In this document: positions 34,441 through 41,770 of the stretch, piece after piece
Position numbering within the stretch: the stretch's first letter is position 1
Layout of the letters: each line of letters starts with the position of its first letter
Source of the DNA: Bacillus sp. AFS073361
GTDB taxonomy: Bacteria; Bacillota; Bacilli; Bacillales; Cytobacillaceae
Assembly (NCBI RefSeq): GCF_002567005.1
Contig: NZ_NUZU01000039.1
Coordinates: 1-64,000 of the forward strand
Length of the DNA: 64,000 nucleotides
Reading direction: 5' to 3'
Position numbers and translations under genes: made by a program
The notes under the pieces: model-generated
What the model saw: only the letters and a program-made list of their open reading frames with translations
Told to the model about the DNA's origin: nothing
The model's database searches: none

Positions 34441-35615
34441 GCAAGTACCTCCTTGCTAGCCTGAACCTTCACCCATTTCTTCTGCTGGTTACTTTCTAAG
34501 ATTGCGTCTGTGATACACATCGAAAGGTGTCCATCTGCAAATGTCGCAAAATTTGGCTTGTCTGTTTTCAGGCTTTTGCCATCGCAAACAAACGAGTAGA
34601 AATTCAACATCATATTTTTCAAAGCATCTGGCCAGCCTTCATTATGCCCTCCAGGATGATGAATAGCAGACCTTGCCTCCTGCGAAAACAACGCCGGATC
34701 CGCTAATAGAACTTCATTTGCTTTATCCCGGTGCCCAATCCATAGCTTCTCTGGTTCTTCCTGGTTCCAGAATATTGAAGCTTGACTTCCATTAATCTCA
34801 AAGCTCAATCTATTTTTCCGTCCCGCACTGACTTGAGATACAGTAAAGACTCCTCTAGATCCATCCTCAAACCGGACAAGAACAGATGCATAATCTTCTG
34901 TATTAATTGGTACATCTTCATATTTCATATCTTCCGCCGTCTTTGCCCCAAAAGTAGCTACGTTTCCTGTCGGTTTCTTTCTTACTGGAACAACAGTGGC
35001 TAAATCGGCAAAAACTTCGACAATCCTTTTGCCTGTTACAAATTGGACGGTATCACACCAATGGGAACCTATGTCCGCTACTGCGCGTGACTTTCCGCCT
35101 ACTTCCGGCGCCAAACGCCAGTTGTAGTCTGTTTCATATAATAACCAGTCCTGCAAGTAGCTTCCGTGAACCAAGTTCACTTTCCCAAGATCACCTTCAG
35201 TGATTTTCGCTTTTAAGTTTTGTACACTCGCATGCTGTCTGTAATTAAAGTTCACCGCATGAATGACGCCTTGTTTTTCTGCTAACTCCAATAATTCTGC
35301 AGATTCATCACTGTTCATAGCCAGTGGTTTCTCTGAGACAACATGCTTTCCAGCTAAAATAATCTCTTTATTAATGGCAAAATGAAGATGATTTGGTGTG
35401 CAATTGTGCACGACCTGGATTTCGCTGTCTTTCAGCATTTCTCGGTAATCACCAAAGGCCTTCGGAATTCCAAGCTCAGCTGCCTTTTTTTCAGCCATTT
35501 CTTGACTGGTTTCCGCCAAACCAGCTACTTCTACAAAACCAAGCCTTCTGATGGCTTCTATGTGAGTCGGCCCGATAAATCCAGTACCGATGATACCAAC
35601 TTTAATCTTCTCCAC
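34437..35615 (-). CDS. Gfo/Idh/MocA-family oxidoreductase
   Basis: 392 residues: Rossmann fold GIIGTGFIGPTH at the N-terminus, the catalytic EKPLA motif (HVVSEKPLAMNSDE) and a C-terminal domain with GSHWCDTVQF supplying the usual His. It is an NAD(P)-dependent sugar or cyclitol dehydrogenase. Start is GTG at 35615, seven bases after AGGAGG. First enzyme gene after the importer, so probably the first step on the imported compound. Confidence 0.85.
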   Translation of the reverse strand: MEKIKVGIIGTGFIGPTHIEAIRRLGFVEVAGLAETSQEMAEKKAAELGIPKAFGDYREMLKDSEIQVVHNCTPNHLHFAINKEIILAGKHVVSEKPLAMNSDESAELLELAEKQGVIHAVNFNYRQHASVQNLKAKITEGDLGKVNLVHGSYLQDWLLYETDYNWRLAPEVGGKSRAVADIGSHWCDTVQFVTGKRIVEVFADLATVVPVRKKPTGNVATFGAKTAEDMKYEDVPINTEDYASVLVRFEDGSRGVFTVSQVSAGRKNRLSFEINGSQASIFWNQEEPEKLWIGHRDKANEVLLADPALFSQEARSAIHHPGGHNEGWPDALKNMMLNFYSFVCDGKSLKTDKPNFATFADGHLSMCITDAILESNQQKKWVKVQASKEVLA

Positions 35616-35694
35616 CTTTCTTCCTCCTGTTCAAAAGTTGATCGTGTTGTTCAAGGATGCAAATTGATAGACCTTATAGGGTCATTTTGCTTTT

Positions 35695-35822
35695 ATTGAA
35701 AAGAATACAGCCGCTTTTATCATTAATTCCGCCAATTTCCGAGGAAATTCCGCCAGTTTTCTCATTAATTCCGTCAATTTCCGAGGGAATTCCGCAGAAT
35801 TCTGCTATTATTCCGCGGAAAC
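35695..35822. repeat. Tandem degenerate AATTCCGCCAATTTCCGAGG repeats
   Basis: A block of about 40-base imperfect repeats: ATTAATTCCGCCAATTTCCG, then GAGGAAATTCCGCCAGTTTTC, then a second copy from ATTAATTCCGTCAATTTCCG, then decaying TTCCGC units ending TTATTCCGCGGAA. It fills the gap between the permease and the oxidoreductase genes. No open frame or obvious terminator is present. Confidence 0.65.
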
Positions 35823-35834
35823 CTCTATTAAAAA

Positions 35835-36815
35835 TTACCTCTTCATCGCTTTCTTACCGAATGCCACCGCTAGGATAATGATAATTCCTTTGATAATCAT
35901 TTGCTGGCTGACATCAAGACCCATGATAATCAAACCATTATTGATCGTACCAATCATTAGGGAACCAACTATCGTTCCGATGATTGTTCCTACACCGCCA
36001 AACAAGCTTGTCCCACCAAGGATAACCGCAGCAATAACAGAAAGCTCATCCCCTTCACCGAAGGAAAAACGTCCGGCATTCATACGGCCCGCATAAAGGA
36101 GACCAGCTAAACCAGCCATTAAACCAGTTGCAAGGAATACCATTAGCTTTATCTTCATTGTCTTTACGCCAGAGAATCTTGCAGCATTTTCATTTCCGCC
36201 TGTTGCTAATACCTGACGGCCAAAGGATGTCTTACGAAGTAAGATATGGGCAATCACTGTAAATACTAGAGTCCAAATAAGTAAAACTGGAATTGGACCA
36301 ATGTCCCCTGAACCAAAGATGAAATTGAAATTTGCGTCTACAATCGGAACTGGAGCAGTATCTGTAACCCACATCGCAGCACCTTTAATGGCTCCCATCG
36401 TTCCCAGTGTTACCAAGAAGGAAGGAATCGCTACTTTTGTTACAAGCAGACCATTGATTAATCCAACCACAAGACCTGTACCAACACCGCCGATAAGTCC
36501 ACCAATGATGCCATAACCAGCTTGGATGGCTAATGCACCTACTAGAGAAGAAAGGGCAGCGATGGAACCGACAGAAAGGTCAATCTCCCCTGTACTAATA
36601 ACAAATGTCATCGCTAACGCCATCAAAGATATCGTCGCAGTTTGTCTAACAATGTTTAATAAGTTACCTGAAGTTAAAAACCCTTCATCACTTAAGCTGA
36701 TAGAAAAATAGATTAATACGCCCACGAAGGCAAAATAGACAATATAATTACGCCACTCGAATCCTTTCAACGCAGGAGTTGCTGGCTTTTGAATACTAGA
36801 AACCTTGGATTGCAT
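35835..36815 (-). CDS. Ribose-type ABC transporter permease
   Basis: 326-residue RbsC-family membrane protein with FVISTGEIDLSVGSIAALSS and IAAVILGGTSLFGGVGTI. It overlaps the ATPase gene end by 20 bases. It is the only permease in the sugar cluster and must serve binding protein C and possibly A and B. The family often works as a homodimer. Confidence 0.88.
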   Translation of the reverse strand: MQSKVSSIQKPATPALKGFEWRNYIVYFAFVGVLIYFSISLSDEGFLTSGNLLNIVRQTATISLMALAMTFVISTGEIDLSVGSIAALSSLVGALAIQAGYGIIGGLIGGVGTGLVVGLINGLLVTKVAIPSFLVTLGTMGAIKGAAMWVTDTAPVPIVDANFNFIFGSGDIGPIPVLLIWTLVFTVIAHILLRKTSFGRQVLATGGNENAARFSGVKTMKIKLMVFLATGLMAGLAGLLYAGRMNAGRFSFGEGDELSVIAAVILGGTSLFGGVGTIIGTIVGSLMIGTINNGLIIMGLDVSQQMIIKGIIIILAVAFGKKAMKR

Positions 36816-38292
36816 ATTGTAATTCCTCCTCTGATTTAATCTCCCTGCGGGTCATTTCCTTTTTGATTTTCCCATCATGCATAACGATCACACGGTCACT
36901 CAAAGCAAGCAGTTCTGGGAGCTCGGAGGAAACCACAAGGATCGCCTTGCCGTTTTCGGCCATAGCTCGAATAATTTCAACAATTTCCGTTTTTGCACCT
37001 ATATCCACACCAATTGTTGGTTCATCCAACATCAAGACAGTAGGGTCGTTCGCCAGCCATTTGGCTAGAACAATTTTTTGCTGATTACCGCCCGATAACA
37101 ACCCGGCCTTTTTAAAAATATTATCTGTTTTAATATTTAACTTCCTTACAAATTCATTACTAATCTCATTGGACTTCTTACTATCAATAAATGCTCCTTT
37201 TTTCACCTTCGAAAGTATTGGAAGAATCATATTATCCTTGACACTATGTTCAAGAACCAATCCTTGCATCCGGCGGTCCTCCGGAATCAGTGCAAGTCCG
37301 GCTTCTATCGCATTCTTTGGATTCTTAATGGATTGTTTTTGACCATTGATGTAGATGTCTCCACTCTTAATTGGGTCAATCCCAAAGAGATTTCGAAGTA
37401 ATTCCGTCCGGCCGCTTCCCATTAACCCAGCAATTCCGACAATTTCACCCGGCTGAATTTTTAGATTAATATCTTGGACATGTTCAGCATTTAAGTTTCT
37501 TACTTCAAAAATCGGCGGCACGTCTGTTGCATAGAACCGTTCTTTCCACTCAAATGCTTGGTCAAATTGCATACCGACAATATGTGAAATAACAGTATCA
37601 AGATCGGTTTCACTGCATTTTTCTGTTGTGATATAACGGCCATCACGCATAATCGTGATTCGGTCACATATTTCAAAGATTTCATCCATCCGGTGAGAAA
37701 TATAGATGATGGAATAACCTTTTGCTTTCAATTTGTTAATAAAACTAAAGAGTACTTCCGTTTCATTTTTGGTTAAGGACGAGGTTGGCTCATCCATAAT
37801 CAGAATCTTTGCTTCTTGGGAAAGTGCTTTGGCAATTTCCGTCATCTGCCAGTAGCCAACCCCCAAATTTTGAACTACATCATTTGGTCTAATATCTACG
37901 CCTAATTCTTCTAGCAATTTTTCTGTTTTCTTCTCACAATCCTTATCATCGAGCAGCCCTAATGATGTTTTCTTTTCACGAGTAAGATAGATGTTTTGGG
38001 CGACGGTAAGGGTAGGAATTAAACTAAACTCTTGGAAAATCATCGATATATTATTCTTTTGAGCATCATCATAACTTTTAATGCTTACTGATTTTCCTTC
38101 AATTAAAATCTCGCCGCTGTCTGCGGAGTATACCCCTGTGAGGATTTTCATTAACGTCGATTTCCCGGCACCATTCCCCCCCATCAAGGCGTGAACTTCA
38201 CCTTTTTTGACGGAAAAATGAACATCATTTAAAACGGTAATCCCATTAAAAGCTTTATTAATACCTCTCATTTCGAGAATCGGCTGTTCCAT
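36796..38292 (-). CDS. Ribose-type ABC transporter ATPase
   Basis: About 498 residues with two ABC domains: GGNGAGKSTL and LIMDEPTSSL in the first, GLMGSGRTELLRN, LSGGNQQKIV and LMLDEPTIG in the second. ATG at 38292 follows GAAGGTGG; the in-frame ATG at 38331 falls within the hairpin behind the binding-protein gene. It couples to the permease at 35835-36815. Confidence 0.9.
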   Translation of the reverse strand: MEQPILEMRGINKAFNGITVLNDVHFSVKKGEVHALMGGNGAGKSTLMKILTGVYSADSGEILIEGKSVSIKSYDDAQKNNISMIFQEFSLIPTLTVAQNIYLTREKKTSLGLLDDKDCEKKTEKLLEELGVDIRPNDVVQNLGVGYWQMTEIAKALSQEAKILIMDEPTSSLTKNETEVLFSFINKLKAKGYSIIYISHRMDEIFEICDRITIMRDGRYITTEKCSETDLDTVISHIVGMQFDQAFEWKERFYATDVPPIFEVRNLNAEHVQDINLKIQPGEIVGIAGLMGSGRTELLRNLFGIDPIKSGDIYINGQKQSIKNPKNAIEAGLALIPEDRRMQGLVLEHSVKDNMILPILSKVKKGAFIDSKKSNEISNEFVRKLNIKTDNIFKKAGLLSGGNQQKIVLAKWLANDPTVLMLDEPTIGVDIGAKTEIVEIIRAMAENGKAILVVSSELPELLALSDRVIVMHDGKIKKEMTRREIKSEEELQYAIQGF

Positions 38293-38319
38293 CCAAGTCC
38301 ACCTTCTTTTTATGTTAGA

Positions 38320-38339
38320 GGCTGCTTTCAAAAGCAGCC
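38320..38339. other. Intercistronic hairpin behind binding-protein gene C
   Basis: GGCTGCTTT/AAAGCAGCC stem directly after the lipoprotein gene and before the ATPase. No T-run; probably protects the upstream mRNA so the binding protein is made in excess. Confidence 0.5.
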
Positions 38340-38357
38340 CCTATCCTTTTTTTAAAA

Positions 38358-39527
38358 TTATTTCATCGCATTTTTTACTGTGTCAGGAGCGTCTGTTCCG
38401 TAGATTAACTTCCATTCATCTAATACATTTTCTTTCGTAACTTTGATGGATGGTGAAGCGACATACGCTGGTGCTTCTTTTCCTAATAAGGCATAGCCGG
38501 CAAGGATTGCTTGAGCTACACCTTGGTCATATGGGAGCTGTGCTCCAAGACCTTTAACAATTCCATCTTGTGCAATGGAGATGGCTACGTTTGTGCCTAA
38601 GTCAACTGTTGTAACAACTAGATCATCCCTGCCAGCAGTTCTTGCCGCAGCCATAACACCTTCAGCTGGTACATCCCATGGAGCGAAGATACCATCAATA
38701 TCATGGTGTCTTGTCAACATAGCAGATGCTACTTCTTCTGCCTGATTTGGACCAGTAATCCCACTTTTTGCGACAATCTCAATATTTGGATACTTTTCTT
38801 TGATTCTTTTTTCAAAAGCATCAGAACGGTTTTTGGTAACAAAGAAGTTTACATCGTGATACACAATGCCGACTTTACCCTTTCCGCCAAGTTTTTCAGC
38901 CATAATGTCTGCTGCGGTTGCTCCGTTACCCATGTTGTCACCAGACACAATACTGATGTAATCTTTCCCTGCAACTAAACCTTGTGCAGCACCATCCATG
39001 AATACTAACTTTACGCCTTGGGCAACAGCCTTTTTATAAGCTGGTGCGGTAGATACGGCATCAACTGGAACAGAAATCATAATGTCCGGCTTTTTCGCTA
39101 AAACGGTTTCGATATCATTTACTTGCTTTTCCGCTTTGAACTGTGCATCTGTTACAGCAACGATCTTGATGCCCATCTTCTTAAATGTATCCTTCATCGC
39201 ACCAACTGCGGCATTCATATAGTCAGTACCAGAGTAGTGCATAACAATCGCCGCTTTATATTTACCTTCTTTAATCTTCTTTAGCTCATCTTCCGTAAGC
39301 TGCAATGTCTTAGCTGAAACGGCCTGTTCTCCGTTCGGCCCTTTATCTTGTACCACTAAATCAGGAATCTTTGGATTGATCGTTAATGGACCTGAAGCTG
39401 TTTCTGAGTAGTTTTCATTCTTCTCCGTGCTCGCTTGTTCAGATGTAGATTTTTTTCCGCCACATCCTGCAAGAAAAACACTTAAAACAAGTAACAGTAA
39501 AACTGTAAAAGAAAAACTCTTTTTCAT
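38358..39527 (-). CDS. Ribose-type substrate-binding lipoprotein, paralogue C
   Basis: 389 residues with signal ending VFLAGC (Cys22) and a fold collinear with paralogues A and B (AAIVMHYSGTDYMNAAVGAMKDTF; FMDGAAQGLVAGKDY; LGAQLPYDQGVAQAILAGYALLGK). It is the one directly joined to the ATPase and permease, so it is the principal binding protein of the importer. Two near-palindromic TGTAAT...ATTACA sites lie upstream. Confidence 0.88.
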   Translation of the reverse strand: MKKSFSFTVLLLLVLSVFLAGCGGKKSTSEQASTEKNENYSETASGPLTINPKIPDLVVQDKGPNGEQAVSAKTLQLTEDELKKIKEGKYKAAIVMHYSGTDYMNAAVGAMKDTFKKMGIKIVAVTDAQFKAEKQVNDIETVLAKKPDIMISVPVDAVSTAPAYKKAVAQGVKLVFMDGAAQGLVAGKDYISIVSGDNMGNGATAADIMAEKLGGKGKVGIVYHDVNFFVTKNRSDAFEKRIKEKYPNIEIVAKSGITGPNQAEEVASAMLTRHHDIDGIFAPWDVPAEGVMAAARTAGRDDLVVTTVDLGTNVAISIAQDGIVKGLGAQLPYDQGVAQAILAGYALLGKEAPAYVASPSIKVTKENVLDEWKLIYGTDAPDTVKNAMK

Positions 39528-39647
39528 TTAATTACCCCCACTATAGTAGTTATTTAGTTGAAGCTCTTTATTTGTCGGTACCACCTTACAATCTATAAGT
39601 GTGGCACCACCCCCTTTTCATAAATGTAAGCTTAATAGAATATTACT

Positions 39648-39718
39648 AGTAATGGATTACATTCATTTAAGTTATAAAACCAGGCTTCTATGGGCTTCAA
39701 AAAATGTAATAGATTACA
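39648..39718. promoter_or_regulatory. Two LacI/cre-like operators before the importer operon
   Basis: TGTAATAGATTACA (39705-39718, extended by AA/TT on both sides) and AGTAATGGATTACA (39648-39661) lie between lacI and the binding-protein gene. Each differs slightly from the cre consensus, so a pathway-specific LacI protein is as likely as CcpA. Confidence 0.55.
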
Positions 39719-39725
39719 TTTTTTT

Positions 39726-40602
39726 CTAAAAATTTTTCACATACTGCTGACAAGACTGTCTTACAATCAACTGGTTAGCTAAAAACATTTGCTCGTGTTT
39801 GATTTCCTCTTTGTTGATGAGCTTCAATAGTACTTCCGCCACTTTCTCACCAATTTCAAACGCGGGCTGGGCAATCGTTGTCAGACCTGGTTCGAATATG
39901 GACGAGAATTTCAGATTATCAAAACCGAGAACCGAAATATCCTCTGGCACCTTAAGTCCCTTAGATTTAATGGCTTTAATGACTCCCATTGCCATTTCAT
40001 CATTGGCAGCGAAAATCGCAGATGGGAGTTGACCAATGGCAAAAAACTTCATCATAAGGTTAAAACCGCTTTCAAAAGAGAAATCACCTTCCTGGACTAA
40101 CACAGGATCCACGATAAGGTTGTTGCTTGACATTGCTTGATAAAATCCTTTGAGACGGTCTCGGTTCAAGACACTATTGAGAGGTCCAATAATGCAGCCA
40201 ATTCTTTCGTGTCCCAAATCGATTAAATATTCCGTTGCATTTCTGGCACCGCTTATGTTATCAATCGAAACAGTTGTGATGTTGGAACCTTCCATATACT
40301 CACACGCAAGGACCAACGGAAATTTTTGGGCCGCCTCTTCAACGGTTGCTGCATCCGTTTGGGCAGTTAATAAAGCGATTCCATCTGCTTTTTTTTGATG
40401 CAAAAGGTTTAAAAACCACTTTTCTCTTTCCAGATCATTGTCTGTATCGCCGAGTATAACTTGATATCCATTTGTAACCGCTACTGCTTCAATTCCCCTA
40501 AACACTTTTGAAAAAAACGGATTTGTAATGTCAGGCACAACAACTAGAATGGTTTTAGCAGAAACTATTTCCTTCTTTGCTAACATCTACAATCCCTACC
40601 AT
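39726..40602 (-). pseudogene. LacI-family regulator with deleted DNA-binding domain
   Basis: The effector-binding domain (from ILVVVPDITNPFFSKVFRGIEAV to the C-terminus) is intact and open from an ATG at 40586. The helix-turn-helix and hinge (about 50 residues) are missing. An ATG at 40602 in another frame starts MVGIVDVSKEG, the typical first residues of a LacI helix-turn-helix, then runs into a stop after a few codons. So an internal out-of-frame deletion has fused the start to the effector domain. The product, if made from 40586, could bind sugar but not DNA. An assembly error is the alternative. Confidence 0.75.
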
Positions 40603-40637
40603 CTTTGTAATTTGTCCTTTCTTGTTTCTATATTTGA

Positions 40638-40667
40638 ATTGTAATCGATTACAAAATTGTCGTCTAA
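40638..40667 (-). promoter_or_regulatory. lacI promoter with perfect palindromic operator
   Basis: Minus-strand TTAGAC (40662-40667), 18-base spacer, TACAAT (40638-40643), overlapped by TTGTAATCGATTACAA (40639-40654), a perfect 16-base palindrome that fits the cre consensus exactly. The flanks (GTCGTCTAATC, TTCATTCGAACAAT) match the promoter region at 13086-13180. Confidence 0.65.
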
Positions 40668-40778
40668 TCATCTTCCGACAAGGTTTTTTTTCAACTGAAA
40701 TCGTTTTCTATCCTTTTAGACACAATCATCGTTCATTCGAACAATAAAATCATAAATTTTAAAAAAAAACAAAAAAAT

Positions 40779-40803
40779 TGAGGTCCGAGTTTATCGGACC
40801 TCA
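40779..40803 (-). terminator. Terminator of the LytTR regulator gene
   Basis: TGAGGTCCGA pairs with TCGGACCTCA across a short loop, followed on the minus strand by ATTTTTTTG. The stem includes the stop codon. Confidence 0.75.
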
Positions 40804-41514
40804 CAACGATTTATTTTTTTGTAATTCTGCTAACTTATTCTTGGAAACTTTTGCTGTCTCCTCATAATTTTTAAAATATGCTTTGTACGTTTGCCCTGTC
40901 GTTTCAATCCTCTTTAAATATTGCAAATTAATAATATAGGAACGATGGGAGGCTACAAAACGGGAATCAAGGAGTTCTTCAAGATTCGTTAGCGCCTCAT
41001 TTACCTCTACTTTTTGATCAATTGTATGGATGACGGCCTTTCGGTCCGCGCGTTCAATAAAAATAATGTCGTCTAACGGGATAAAAGAAAACTGATTGGA
41101 CTGTTTAACCATTAAATCCTTCTTAACGGTTGGGCGCTCGCTTTCTGCTGGAGTCTTAGCAAGTGCAGCTGCTCGTCCTAACGCTGCATAAAGACGGTCA
41201 CGGTCAATGGGTTTGACAATGTAATCGATTGCATTTACACTAAAGGCTTCTAAGGCAAACTCATCATGCCCGGTGATAAAGATAACTTGCAATGACGGAA
41301 CTACTTTTTTACAAGATTTCACCGCTTCCATCCCATTCAACAATGGCATATTAATATCTACCAAAATGATGTCTGGCTTTTCTATCGTCACCTTGCAAAT
41401 TAAATCCTCACCATTAACGGCTTCTCCAACCATTTCATAACTCTGCAAAGGTTTAATGAGATGCTTCAATAGTTTTCTCGATGGTGCATGGTCCTCTGCA
41501 ATTAAAACTCTCAA
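40801..41514 (-). CDS. LytTR-family response regulator
   Basis: 237 residues: receiver domain with AEDH near the start, phosphoacceptor Asp53 in ILVDINMP, Thr/Lys positions in FITGHDE and IVKPI; then a LytTR DNA-binding domain from about residue 132 (FIPLDDIIFIERADRKAVIHT; VASHRSYIINLQYLKRIE). Divergently transcribed from the hybrid kinase at 41771, with a shared 256-base control region, so it is the probable target of that kinase. LytTR regulators usually pair with LytS kinases, so pairing with a HisKA hybrid kinase would be unusual. Confidence 0.87.
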   Translation of the reverse strand: MRVLIAEDHAPSRKLLKHLIKPLQSYEMVGEAVNGEDLICKVTIEKPDIILVDINMPLLNGMEAVKSCKKVVPSLQVIFITGHDEFALEAFSVNAIDYIVKPIDRDRLYAALGRAAALAKTPAESERPTVKKDLMVKQSNQFSFIPLDDIIFIERADRKAVIHTIDQKVEVNEALTNLEELLDSRFVASHRSYIINLQYLKRIETTGQTYKAYFKNYEETAKVSKNKLAELQKNKSL

Positions 41515-41770
41515 AAGATCACCTCATATTAAAAGCTTCTATTTAAGTGGAACATTAATATAAAAATTAATAGCTAACAAATTACTATTTGAAATCGCTG
41601 TCAAACTAACTACTCTCAGTATAAGGCAGTTTAAGCAGGATAGGAAGTATTTTATGATTAAATAGGTATGGTGGTTTTTTGCAGTTTTAAAGAAGAATTA
41701 CCGTGGACTATACTAAAGCTATGGCTTCAGGAAAATCCATGACTATTCTTTCGGAAGGCAGGGTATAACA

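Noticed and set aside
35695..35822. The tandem repeats as a CRISPR array.
   Set aside because: Units are degenerate, lack unique spacers of even length, and no cas genes are present.
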